Shown here: positions 10,630-22,700 of the stretch, one piece after another
Numbering within the stretch: the stretch's first letter is position 1
Layout: each line of letters begins with the position of its first letter
From: Climacteris rufus
Taxonomy: Eukaryota; Chordata; Aves; Passeriformes; Climacteridae
DNA: 64,000 nucleotides
Direction of reading: 5' to 3'
Assembly (NCBI GenBank): GCA_013398175.1
Contig: VZRZ01008245.1
Coordinates: forward strand, 435,232 to 499,231
Made by a program: the position numbers and the translations under genes
The notes under the pieces: generated by a model
What the model saw: the letters and a program-made list of their open reading frames with translations, nothing else
Databases searched by the model: none
What the model was told of the DNA's origin: nothing

Positions 10630-11320
10630 GGAGCAGTGTATTGTGCTGACCGCAAGCCACCCGGTGCCTGGGCAGGTGACAAGGTTTGGTGTCCCAGCAG
10701 CGGGCAAACCGAAGTCCTGTCAGCGGCTGTCAGTGCTGCCTGCAAGTAGCTCAGGGTAAGGCTGTCTGCAGCAAGGTTGTTGCTAAGCAACAGGCGAGGG
10801 TGAAGGAAGAGAGAGGGGCCTTCTCTTTGCCTGCAATCCCAACTTCATTTCACCCCCAAGGGGCAGAGTTCAAGTCGAAAGGAGAGGCAGAGGAGAAAGG
10901 CACTGGGGAGCTGTTACAGCCACTTTTTAAATGGGGTGGAGAAGGGGAGGAATGAAGGGACAAACCAATAAGGGAATGACGAGGGGTGACAGGGAGCAAA
11001 TCACAAAGGGTTAGGGGTGGAACATATTTGAATCAACCAATGGGGAACCAAACTGAACAGAAGTTTCCAGAACTCAACACATAAGCAATGAAACACATGA
11101 ATAAACATAGGAGTCTAAACCAATAGCATTACGGGAACAGAGAGGTTTCTAGAAGGAGAGAAGGAGATGCTGCTAGAGGGACACCCAGTGGGGAGTAGCC
11201 TTAAACCTTGGTCTCGCCCTCGGATCCACCCTCAGGGTTGGAGTCCTGGGCAGGGAAATCCACCCATTGGATGTCATTGAGCCCCAAGGTGGACTGGGTC
11301 ACCGCAACAGCTGTGAATCC
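10630..11320. mobile_element. GC-rich insertion, LTR-like or promoter-like, unidentified
   Basis: A sharp change from AT-rich intron to a GC- and CpG-richer block of about 690 bp. It contains three CCAAT boxes (10965-10969, 11037-11041, 11120-11124), a purine tract ending GGAGAAGGGGAGGAA at about 10952 followed by TG, and an AATAAA in ATGAATAAACATAG at about 11100. A purine tract, then TG, then CCAAT boxes resembles the junction of a retroviral interior with its 3' LTR on the + strand. I could not define terminal TG/CA ends or a target-site duplication, and no viral protein is recognised. An old promoter or a nested terminal exon are alternatives. Confidence 0.3.
11201..11320 (-). other. Possible minus-strand terminal-exon coding end (39 codons plus stop)
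   Basis: On the minus strand a T-rich tract and CTTAG precede an open frame that runs from GGATTC to a TAA at 11203-11201. The in-frame codon right before it is the TAG of the acceptor itself, so the frame opens exactly at the would-be splice site. The peptide begins GFTAVAVTQS and ends with an acidic Gly/Glu-rich tail. Not recognised. It lies within the GC-rich insertion and may be chance. Confidence 0.15.
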
Positions 11321-14300
11321 CTAAGAAAAAGTATGAGTCTTTATTTTCACTTCTTAAATGCAGTGTTTGTCTGGTATTTAGAAAAAGATGTCAAGTATTT
11401 TTATGACTATTTGATACACCAAGAAGCTAATCAGGAGAATTAAAGGAAAAGGCTTTAATGTGCTTTATAAAGTACTGGCTTTTTACCTTCCATTTGCTCC
11501 AAACAAGTGCATGTTCACAGCTGGTGCACAAATAGTTATTTCTCGTATAAACATCATGCATAGACTACCACATTACTGATATTGATATATAGATTGGACC
11601 ACTTCATAACACTTTGCATCCTGAAAATACTGATAATTTAAATCTCACTAATGAAAGTAATCTTTTTTTCTAAACTAGTTCTGCAATGTTAGAAATGGTT
11701 TACGCATTCAAAATACAAAGGGGAAAAGAGTATTCAGTCTGAACTAATGGAATTAGTTTTTGAGAGTTTTTCAGATGATTTGAAGGAAATAGCTGATAAG
11801 CAAGGTGAATTAAAAATAGGGAGAAAAGTCCATTTTTTATGGAAGATATTACTGGCATGCGTTCATGATAATGTTAGTAAAATTCCAAACTGCTGTAAGT
11901 TAATGAGAAGTTCACCTTGAAAATAGCAATTACTGGTATGGTGTTACTATATATTAGAATAAGAATCTTTTTTTTAGTAATAGTCTAGTAGGGTGTAATG
12001 CAGAAAGCAAATTCTGAATATTAGGAGGAAAGCCTATAGAAAGAAGACAAGTTATTCTTAAATAAACAATTTTTTTTCCAAAGGAGTCTTAAGAACTGCT
12101 AAGAAACCAAAGAATGTGCAAGGTAATGTTAGATCATTGCATCCACGCAGGGCTGAAAATACATTAAAAGCATTGGTTTATATCATTGGAACCGCAAGAT
12201 TTGGGAGGACACCTCAGCTGCATGTGGTAATAATTTGTTGTTCCATGTTCTGAGCAATTTAGTGGTACTGAGCTTGGGCCTTGATCTCACACGCACACAC
12301 ATTATTATCTTTAAACATAGCTCATGGGTTTATTCTTAAGTATGACAGTAATGTTTTAAAAAATACTATTGTCTCTATTTACTGCTCTTCTCCCTTATAA
12401 AATAATAATACTGTCTTATGAGTGAATTATAAAAAATAATCAGCATACATAAAAAGAATATATAAACAGCATTTCCTAGCATGGGAATTCAAATTCAGCA
12501 GCTTGTAAAGATTACATTAATAAAATCTTGGTCTGTAGGTTTCAGCAATAACTTTGTTACTTTTCACAGGGAATAAAAAGGAGCAGCAATCATCCAAAAT
12601 AAAGCACATTTGGATGGACATAGGAAGCCACAAAAAGCTTTAAAATGAGAAAGTAGCAGTAATATATCTTGGTTATAGAACTGTATTAATTTAAAATAAT
12701 CTTACTTCAAGAAGCATTGACAGAGTGTTGTGTCACAGCAGCAAATATGTGCTAAGGCTTGCCTGGGGTAAGGTGAACCCAAATACTTTTTGCCTGTGAC
12801 ACTTATATTTGGTTAAGGTAAAGGAACTGTTCACTGACAGCCAGAAAAATCACTGTACATACACTAAAAAGAGACAAATGATGCAATAGAATAATTGTAT
12901 GAAGTTGCTTGAAATGAAAAGGAAACTGAACTGTGGGTGATTTCTTATGCAAATATACTGGACATTTATTGTAGCCTTAAAGACTTCTTGATGACAAGAG
13001 GCCCATCTGCAGTGTGCATGATGGCTCAAGAAATACTTAATGTGCTAGAAGTGTTTTCTGTCTGACTTGGTAAACCCCAAAGGTAAACATTTATGATTTC
13101 TTTTTCATCAAGGATCCCTTAAAATAGTATTATGGGCAAACATTAAGGCAGTGATTCTCTAAAGAGGGAACACACCCCCAGTGAGATAATCCACAAAGTA
13201 GAAGGTGGTTTGGCAACCAGTAGTGACATAATGAGCCTGGAGGGCGAATGAAGTAAAATCACAAAATGAAACTTTGAAAATTCTTTGAAAACCAATAGGT
13301 CTTGCCCTACATGACTCCTGCATGCTTCTTAATTCATTTGATAATCAACATAGAATTGGTGAAATGATTGCAATCTGATTAGAATGATTGGGATGCTGCC
13401 TGGAGACCTCTCTCTTCTCAAGATGACACTTTTTTAAATTTCAGCTGCAATGAAATAATAGATTGTAATGAATCTGGAAACCTGCATTTCTTCCTAGAAA
13501 TCCTTAAGGTCAAGTAATTACCATTTAGTGTTTTCAAGAGACAGAAATGGAACCCTTAAATATCGAGATTCTATGGACTATTCACTCTTTCACCAAGGAA
13601 AATGGTGCAAATTGTGTGTTGAGCCAGAGTGATCTTTCTTCCACAGTTTGGGACAAAGAGGAAAACCAAATTAGCTTGAAACTTTCCTTATGCGTAGCCT
13701 CATAGAAATCAGCTTCTGTAGGTTTTTTGGTACAAACTTATAGCCAGACATTCACCAGTAAAACCAGAGACTGATATTTATGGAGGCTAGACACTTTTTT
13801 TATCCTTAATTATTGGTAGTAACTGCAATCAGTCATTAATGCCTATTTTTCAATAAGTAGAGCAGACATCATGAAAAAGACTTACAAACATGAATTTGTA
13901 AAATAAAACTACAAGTAACGACAGGAGCTAAAAATGGCACAGTTTTTAAATACAGATTTAGTCGCACTGTAACAACTGCCTGTTAGCACAAGATATTTCT
14001 ATAACTTCTACATATTAGTAACAGAATTGTTTGAAAGTCCTTCTAAGATTTCTGTCAATGAAGCATTTATATTAGTTAACTACAGAAAGTCAGTTCTAAA
14101 TGTAATGTTTGAAAGACAGAAAGCTGAGTGCTGCCAAAGAAACATGTTGATGTGTGAATGTTTATTTTTAAGCCATGAAATATACAGAGAAATGATGAAT
14201 GAGATAGGTGGCTTTGTATTTTGAACTGACATGCATTTGATCAAACCAGTCTTTTGTACTGTTTTGTACCATTCCGAGGGTGTCTAGAAATTAAAAAAGA

Positions 14301-16640
14301 ACATTTATCTGGAACATTAGTCAATTAAGAAATATATTAGTTCAAATTTTACCAAAATGTTGGTTAAGCTTTGAGCTTTGAGTCAGGAAAAGTCCTAAAC
14401 ACAGAATCATGAAATCTCACTTTTGCTTGCAACCCTCTGGTGCATCTCATTGTGAGAAGCACAGCTGCTTGGCTGTACTGGTGCTGAAGCTTGATACTGG
14501 ATAATATTGATCAACAAATTGTGATTGCTATTCCTTTATTTCAGGGTTTTAGTGTATCTACTTTGAATGCATACATACATGCTCTTGTGTTTTCTTTCTC
14601 ATTTTCTCTTGCTACCTTTTTTTCTCTGTTGTTCTCTCTCTTGCCTTTCCTTGTTTCCCCTGAATTCTTCCTCTTCTTCTAGCCAAAACAGGTATCAAGT
14701 AGTGGATTTATTAAAAATTTGCATTGCTTCTTAAAGGCACTCCAATGAAGAATTTCCACAAACTGATTTCTCAGTGCAGTACCAAATTCCCAATCTGAGG
14801 AAGATGGGCTTTTAAGAAAAATAATTGGTAACCTTTTGGGCTTTCATTAAACAACTGTGCAGGTTTTTATCTGAGAAAGGTCAGAAAGTTGCTCAATTTG
14901 TCTCTGCTATTACAAGCTCTAGAAGTTTAACAAGCTGCACAGAAAACTATGAGGTTAATATTTTATGCCTTTAACACATGACCTTTTTAGACTTGTTTCA
15001 GCTATTGAACTTATAATTGGAGAAACTAGAGTTCTTCCATCAACTTGTCAGCCAAAATGATTAAGGCATGTAGATGTATCTTAAAAGCTGTGACTTCATA
15101 GAATGACCTTTAAATATCCTTGCTCTTATACCCCAGTTCAACCATTCTGGCAGTGTTAGTCAATAAAGATTACCAGTTGTTTCTTCTGTGGATGTTTTAA
15201 TTGTATAAAAAATATTACTCTGAAATAGCTTCATAGTATAGACTGGAATTTTGGGGAACATATGGATTTAAATTCTCTAGAGGAAAGGAAAATATGTAGT
15301 ATACAACATAGCAACTTAGAAAAGTATGTCAGTATTAATTATTCTGGATACTTCATTAAAATAGGAAATAAGCATTGAATTGGAACCATTTGCAAAAACA
15401 AATACTACGACCATCAAATATGAGTGTGATCTTTAAATCTGATAGTATGAGGTATTCTGATTTTTTTTCCTTATGAAAACTTTGATGTTGACCTGTTATC
15501 TCTTAATGGAAACATATAAACATTTAAGATGAAAGAATTTTGATACAAAACCTTGTTTGCAAACAAATGGCTTTCAACTTTTCTCTTCCATTGCTAGCTT
15601 GCCTGATGGAAACCTCTGAAGTCCATTGCATTTGTTTAAGGGCAGCTGCACTTTCCAGTTAGTGCTGCAATATTCTTTTTCTGTCTAATCTGGACATCAA
15701 AAAGTTAGTCTTCTCACTTGGCTTCCATGCTCTCCCCCAGAGGCATAATTTAGCAGGTAACTAATAGTACAGAATACATCTGTTTTTTCTGGCTTAGCTC
15801 TGATTACATAAAACAAGAATAACAAAGAGATTTGCTAAAATTATTCTATGTACTGAAGAGGCATTTTGAAAATCCTAACAGCTTGCTGTTGTGTAAGTTT
15901 TCTAATAAGCTTTTGCATTTTGAGTGCACTTTTTCAATGAAAAATATGGCAGAAATTTTTCAGATACTTTTTTCCAGTTTCAATGCAAAGTTTAGTTTTC
16001 TAGTGAAAATATGCAAAGGTTGTAGCACATTTCATCACTGTATGGGACCATGAAAACTTAGGACATTCTTCAGCCATTAAAACACAAGAAGAAATTCCCT
16101 TCAAGCTGTACATTGTAGTGACTGTAACCATTCTGTGGCTTTTGCTGCAGTCCTTGTGTGGTAACTCCTAAAATTTGTGCAGCAGTTCTTTGTCTTGTGT
16201 TCAACAGTACCTGTAAGGAATTGCCTAGGAGGGATTCAGATCGGGCAATCATATATGGCACCCTTAAATTTTCTCCCTATACTCAATAATTGCTAACTTA
16301 AGTATTTCCTGAGCCAGAGATGTTTTCTGTGGAAGTATGAGCCCTGAGGGATTTCTGTTCCATTCTCTTGTCTTCTGAGATCTGTGTAAACTTTTAGCCT
16401 CCACTGTGTCATTGAACAACTACATAGATTGGAAAGCAAAGAAAGAGAAGTGGTTCTTCTCAAAGTAGTGTCCTAAGCACAAGGGCTTGCTTCTGGTTTG
16501 CTGAGGTCTCATTGTTTGAAACGTGAAATACACATGAATTGTTTTACATTCAGTTACATTCAATTTAATTTATCTTTTTATTGCCTAGTTACTCAGTTTG
16601 TAATTATCTTCCTGCATTCCATTTCCATCAGCCCCTACCC
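11321..16640. other. Intronic stretch with no recognised feature
   Basis: AT-rich sequence. Frames at 14027-14224, 14491-14682, 15832-16053 (+) and 16070-16261 (-) are short, hydrophobic or mixed, without supporting signals. No confident repeat. Confidence 0.5.
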
Positions 16641-16800
16641 TAATGAACTTCATATCATAAGCAAACTCATATTATTACACATTATTTTTTCCAAGTTGTT
16701 TATGAATGTGTTGAACAACATTGATGGTATAAGAAATCCCCCCGAACCATATGGGTTCTGTTCTGAGGACTGAGCATTTTCTCCAACCCACTCTACTCTG
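16640..16800 (-). mobile_element. Possible highly diverged CR1/L3-type LINE fragment
   Basis: The order of short blocks on the + strand (ATCATAAGCAAACTCA, then CAAGTTGTTTATGAATGTGT, then TTGAACAACATTGATGG) follows the antisense of a CR1/L3 internal segment. Identity is low and the edges are vague. Confidence 0.35.
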
Positions 16801-17345
16801 TTTTTTGAGCAAGGATTTATCCCTGGCAGGTCTTTTGTCTTATGCCCTGGCACCTTAGTTTTCTTAAAAAACTTTGGAATGGAATTTTGTGGAAAGTTTG
16901 GAAATTCCAGTAAATTCAGTCAACTGTCACTCATTCCTTTGGAGAAATACAGTAAGAAAGCAAATTCAAACTTCAAACCGAAGACATGATGACTTTACCA
17001 ACATCTTAACTTGCTCTCTGCTATTACTATTGAGCATTTAGTTGTTTGTTAATTTGTCTGGTACAGAGTTACGGCTTTCTGTTATGTAGTTCTCTGTATT
17101 TTTTCAGAATTTTCGTGTTTTAAATTGGAAATTATTACCATGCAGTTGTGCCTAGAGGCAATTTTTAAATTGGAGATGATGCACACCACTAGGAACTGAG
17201 CTGTTGGGTGAATGCTACATAGTCCTGAGGATTTGTCACATTCTGCTCTTTAATTTCTTCCATACTTCTTCTGTGGTAACTGCAATTTTACAAGTTATTT
17301 GGCCATTAACAAAGAGGGGATACAGTGTGTGAATTTCCCCACATC

Positions 17346-17376
17346 AACTACATTAATTTAAAGAATTAATGTAGTT
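17346..17376. repeat. Perfect 13-bp inverted repeat
   Basis: AACTACATTAATT and its exact reverse complement, separated by a 5-base loop (TAAAG). It could form a stem in RNA or extrude as a small cruciform. AT-rich, so chance is possible. Confidence 0.85.
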
Positions 17377-17509
17377 TCTCTGCAATCACAAAGTCTTACC
17401 AGAGTGCTCGCTGTACATGTTGATCATCGGTTGGCTCTGCAGACTCTGAAAGACTTCTGCTTCTGATGTGTATGAGGAAGGATTTATTCTTTGGTTTTGA
17501 CTGTTTTTG

Positions 17510-18370
17510 CTAGTTGTTCCTCAAAATCTTTTTTACACACCCACACACATATATATGCTATGCCAAAATGTACCAGTTCTTTCTATCTGGGCATGTCTCC
17601 ATATTTTTGAAGGATGCCTCCTTGTCTTATAACTTCCCTTATCCTGTTGTTCAGCCATACCACTCTGCCCTTTCTCGGGTCATTCTCCTTAATCCTACCC
17701 AGCAGGATCCTTTGACTTCATGCTTTCAATACCATTGCCTTTGGAGTTTCCGTATTTCCTGTGAGGATTTAATACTCTCAACCGCTCATTTGCTGTATTT
17801 TTAACAAGTTGAATCAATTTTTCATTATGTAGTTTTAATTTCTGTCGCTTTTTCATTTTATATTCAGCATGTGCAATCCAGGCTCTTTTCCTTACCTGTG
17901 ATGGATCTGTATCCTAAATTCAGAATATAATACAAAACATTGTTTCTTCTTGTGTTGGTTTGATTTCTTTACTTTCACTTTCCCATCCACTCCTCTGCAA
18001 TTGGTTCTGTCTTTTTCCCTCAGTCTGTGATGTTGCCATGCTCTTTTTTGGCTTTTGATTCTACCTTTTTCAGAAGCCAGAATCATGATTCTTCTTGGAG
18101 GTCTTGCTGCACTACCTGATTCTTGTTGCAAGATTTTTTATCATTTGACCTCTTTCTTTTCTGTTTCCTGTAACAGGAAACCAATCCTTTAGTTCTTGTT
18201 CTCTTCGATTATCTATTTTCTTTTTCTGCTTTGTCTTTATTGTCCTATGCTTCTGTGGATCTTCCTGCTCTTGCTATGGTCCATCACTCTGGATTTGTTA
18301 TTCAGCAGATGTTTGAAAATTTTGTCTTGTCTGGACAGGCTTTTTTCTTCTTTCTTCAGCCACAACTTCA
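17510..18370. other. Pyrimidine-biased stretch (+ strand)
   Basis: About 850 bases with a marked C/T excess on the + strand. The opposite strand is purine-rich and contains a lysine/arginine-rich open frame (17892-18131) and other broken lysine-rich frames. This could be a decayed antisense retrocopy of a basic protein, or simply strand-biased intron sequence. Not recognised. Confidence 0.25.
18163..18181. repeat. Perfect 9-bp palindrome
   Basis: GTTTCCTGT and its reverse complement around a single A. The core has TTCC and GGAA half-sites. No gene start is near it, so a regulatory role is speculative. Confidence 0.8.
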
Positions 18371-18490
18371 TTTCATAGCTGAATCTTCTCTTCTGAGATT
18401 TCTAGCATCACATATTTCATACATACTGGCTGTCTTTCACCTCCAATGTGTGGAGTTTTTGCTGTGTGAGAAGTGTTTTCATCTCCTGTA

Positions 18491-18958
18491 TCACAGAACC
18501 ATAGAATAGTTTTGGTTGGAAGTGTCCTGTAAAGGTCATCTAGTCCACACCCTCGGCAATGAGCCTGGACCTATTCCACTAGATCAGGTTGCTCAGAGCC
18601 TTGTCCAGCCTGACCTTGAATGTTTCCAGGGATGAGGCATTTATCCCCTCTCTGGGCAGCCAGCCTGTTCCAATGTCTCACCATTGTAATTGTAAAAAAA
18701 AGAGTCTTGCTTGTATCTAATCTAAATCTCCCCTTTTTCTGTTTAAAGTCAGTACCCTTTGTCCTATTGCTACAGGCCCTGTAAAAAAGTTTATCTGCAT
18801 CTTTCTTACAAGCCCCCTTTAGGTACTGTAAGGCTGCTATAAGGTCTTGGAGCCTTCCCTTCCTCAGGTGGAACAATCCCAGCTCTCTCTGACTTTCCTC
18901 ATAGAAGAGGTGCTCCATCCCTTCAATCATGTTATGTATATCTGTCTTTGTGGAGGAA
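18491..18958 (-). mobile_element. CR1 LINE, 5'-truncated copy
   Basis: Starts with the octamer-related TCACAGAACCATAGAATAG and continues through the 3' UTR into the RT C-terminus. The minus-strand frame at 18571-18978 contains the CR1 signature KGRFRLDTSK and VRHWNRLAAQ and upstream CR1-like blocks (EGMEHLFYEE, LIAALQYLKG). It is interrupted compared with an intact element and retains only the end of ORF2. Confidence 0.9.
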
Positions 18959-21900
18959 TGATGAGAGAACATTCTCAAGTCTAGGAACAGCTCCTAACAT
19001 GTGCTTGTGCCCTTGTCAGCCATGGTCTCTCCTTGGCCACTTGCCTCACATTACCTTGCCAGTTTCTGCATTCATAGTGCAAATAAGGCCTTGCTCCTCT
19101 AGCACTGCTTGCCAATATTCACCCCAAGCAGCTCACAGATCTTGCTGAAAGCAGCATCTCATCCAAGCAAGAGACAGGCAAGTAACTTCACTTACAGGCA
19201 ATCAATACATGTTGATTCTCTTCACTGATGATAAGGCCAGAACAATCTCAGTGCATTCTGCTGCTTGCTTGTGGTTGCTGAGGGCTATTTATTTTTTAAC
19301 ATTTCAAGATAACAGGAGCAAATCTTCTGGCAACCTCATCTCACTGATGCTAATTTTCTAAACATTTCAGCTGGCTTTCATCTAAATGCGTATTGGAAAA
19401 TCTGAATATGAAAATATGTTCATGTCTCAAGACTGTGATATGCAGAGCGTTTGAAGTTAGATTAAACTCTTAAGACATGGAAATGCATCAATTCAGGCTT
19501 AACAGAAGTCAGAGAGACATGAGGTTCATAGGTAACCTCCACTGGGTAGTGATTTTCATCTGAATTTTGTTGTGAAGTATTTTCTGGAAATTATTTTCCA
19601 ATCGAATACTTGGATTAAATAAAAGTGGAAAATGTCACCATTATAGATTTTCCAGAACTTTCAGTCTGAACTCATTAAATTTGATTTTAAAACATTCCTT
19701 GAGCAGTTGCTTTCCCAAGCCAATTTTTATTCATCCTCCGAAATAGTATTTTAACTATATTCCAAGCCTTACAGTGTACTTTTTCACTAGCTCAGAGTTC
19801 ATACTTTCTATTGAATATCAGGGCCCATTACTTCACAATGTACTTAAATAAATCTGCTTGATTTATAAATGTTTTGATCTCTGAAGTTTCTAACAAGAAT
19901 AATATTTTGAAAAATGGAATTGTTTACATTTGAGTTTTACTCAACCTGTGTGGTACTGGCAGCAGCACAAATGTGCATTTTTGGCAGAGCCTCTGCCTTC
20001 AGCTTTTTCCTTGACTCAGTCTTTCCATTCTTATGCAGTTATAAGCTCAAGTGTCTCTCACTTTTGTATTTAATTCCAGTGTTCTGTGCTTAAATTGAGC
20101 AGACCAGGTGTTGAATTTTGTAGGCAAAATTTTAGCAAAAGATCTGAAAGATGGAGATAAGGTGTCATTTCTACTTAAACAACAGCAGTATAATGAAGTT
20201 TGATTTGTAAGGCTGACTACATACAAGCTTTTATGGCTACTTGCTCCCAGAACTGTGCAATTTTAGATGCTTTTCCCTGTTCTGCGAAATCTTTCATTAT
20301 TCAAAATGAGGTAAAATGGCTTCAGAGCTTCACTTTGACTAGATCAGATACTGGTTCCATAGTTTAGCTTTTGATTTTTGTCCTCAAAGTGTGCTCTGTT
20401 CTTGCCATGTTCAAGGTACAAAGATTTTTCCATGGAATTATGGCCTAACTATATGTACGAGCTCATGGAGTTAATAAATCAAAATAGTTGATGTTGTCAA
20501 AAGGTACAGCATGTGTCTTTTCCTCTGAAGTAGAGAGTGAACTTCCTCCCTCTTTTGACTCTGCCTTTGAAGAAGAGGGGGTGTTAGCTCCTTCTGTAAA
20601 AGTTAAATTTCTTCTTTCAAGGATCAGAAAGGGTCTGGGTCAGGGTGAAGCTCCATTTGTTGTGCTGACTCCTGATCACATGCAGCTGGTGTCTGTTCAG
20701 TAGATAATACATTTTAATTAGAACATTTTCCTTCCTTCTCTGCTAGATGTATATGTTATATAGCAATATAACTTTCTGAGGTTTATATCCTTGTTATGTG
20801 AACTATGGGAAAACTGGGAAAAACATGATGCAGTTTCACAAAGTAGAGATAAAACATCCTGAATTCTGCGTCTTAATAGTGGTACTAGCTGTGGAGGAGG
20901 CTGCCCTTGGTACTTCATGTGTGGGCAGAATGAAAACCAAAGCAAAGGTTTTGATGTTTCAGAGTTTGCATTTATTTCTTGGATTTTTAAAATAATCCAT
21001 AAAATGCTGTAGATGCTTCTGTCAGTCAGGAGTGTATCTTTTATTTTGCTTCCTGATGAATAACTAACACGCTGAAATGCTTATGGTCTAAAAATAGTTA
21101 CATTTCTGCAAAGAGACTGAAATATTGAGGTTCTGCAATTACACGTTGCTGGTCTTGATTTTTCAGAGCCTGTTCAACAGAGGTTGGTGTGAAATGTCTA
21201 GTTACCCAAAAAGGTCTATGGAAAAGGTTTCCAGTGAAAAGTTTGTATTCAGAGTGTTCGCAAATTATGTAAGCAGAGATGCTGAGTTTGTTATAGATAA
21301 AATATTTTATGTTGAAAAATTTTTAAAGCATTATTTTATCCATCAGGAAAGAAAAAAGTTGTAATATTATTAGAAACCCAATAGGGAATGGGAGCCGAAG
21401 AGGGGAGATATTTTAGGGTAGGAAAGGATTTTGTGATGTATTTGTGGTGTATTTGCACTCAAACTGCTTGCCCGTTTTGATACGCTGTACTGCAAGTGCA
21501 TCTTTAGGAGAAACCTGTTGTACCAGCCAATATTTTACCACATGAACGTTTTCAGGGACACAAAGGGAGGTAAGGTAGAGTATTAATGTTTGATATATGG
21601 TGTAGGAGATTGGTATACGGGTGTTTGATCCCACAGGAGAGGGTGAAGTAAATGAAACTCTAAACAGAGCATGGTTTTAGGTCAGGTGTCATGGGAGTCC
21701 CATGTGAGACTGTAGGTCACTTTTCAGATCCCACCCTCCATCTCTGGCAGGCAGATTTGGTCTGATAGAAACCATGATGTTTTCTGTGTGCATAAGGGTA
21801 GATGATCAGTTGTAATTGCTCTGATACTGTGATCGGTGTGCAGTTTAGGAGCTCTCTAGTGAGCTAAGTTGAAGTTTCAGGGAGACTAACTCTGCTTTAA

Positions 21901-22540
21901 CTAGTGGATATGCTCAGAGAGTTGCAGTCCGTGACTAATACCTGTTTAGTTTTGTACTGAGAATAAGCCTGCATCAGGTTTAAAACTGCTTTAAAACTTA
22001 CATTTCTGCAACAGGACTTAACTGCTAAATTACTACTAAGAGTTTACTGGTGAAAACCTGCTTCTGAACAACAATCTTTGCTTGGTAGCAGTTGTGTGCC
22101 AAATTTAAAGAATTTTGTCAATGCCTTAGATATCTGACTCAGGTGTTTTAAAGGTGGTTTTGCCCTGATGTGTCTTGCAATACAGTGTAGCTCAAGAATA
22201 AATTTAAGCCCATTCTCTGAAAACCACACCAAATTCTTGTTTAAAAGTTATATTGAAATTGGCACTGCTTCTATACATTCTACACTCTTCCAATTAAAAT
22301 AATTTAAGCTAGGATTTCTCTAGAAGAAATAGCATGGAGAGGTGTTGCCCATTTTTACTGTTAAGGATAGCTAGCTGTGCTAGATAGCTTTCAAGGACGA
22401 GAATTCTGTAAACATAGCTATGTTGTTGTAAAATTATCTTGTTTTACATTCCTTTCCCATGGACACAGATCCTTTGATGGACATTTCTTTTAACCACTGT
22501 AGTTAAAGACAGGAGTGTTAATTCTCTCTAATGAACTGTG
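18959..22540. other. Intronic stretch with no recognised feature
   Basis: AT-rich. Small frames at 20488-20703, 20798-20995, 21125-21364 (+) and 21413-21634 (-) have no splice pairing that I trust and no known protein. No confident repeat. Confidence 0.5.
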
Positions 22541-22700
22541 ATTTCTAAAAGTGTATATAAGAATTAAAAGAAGGTGGGTTCGCCCCCTTCCGCCCTTTGC
22601 TCTGAACACGAACTCTGACTCCGTCTTCTCTATTCTGTGTCTCCTTACATCCGCGGCTGATAAGCCGTAATTAAGCCGTAATAAGCGGTAATAGAGAGGT
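22540..22700 (+). mobile_element. CpG-rich LTR-like fragment
   Basis: A TATATAA at 22554-22560 is followed by a CpG-rich segment with GGTTCGCCCCCTTCCGCCCT and a T/C-rich stretch leading to CCGCGG. CpGs are rare in the flanks but there are about nine in 130 bases here. This TATA-then-CpG-rich layout is typical of a retroviral LTR core. LTR ends and target-site duplications are not visible, so a local promoter is an alternative. Confidence 0.3.
22661..22691. repeat. Short tandem repeat, three units of 10-11 bp
   Basis: TAAGCCGTAAT, TAAGCCGTAA and TAAGCGGTAA lie head to tail at the end of the CpG-rich LTR-like fragment. Confidence 0.85.
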
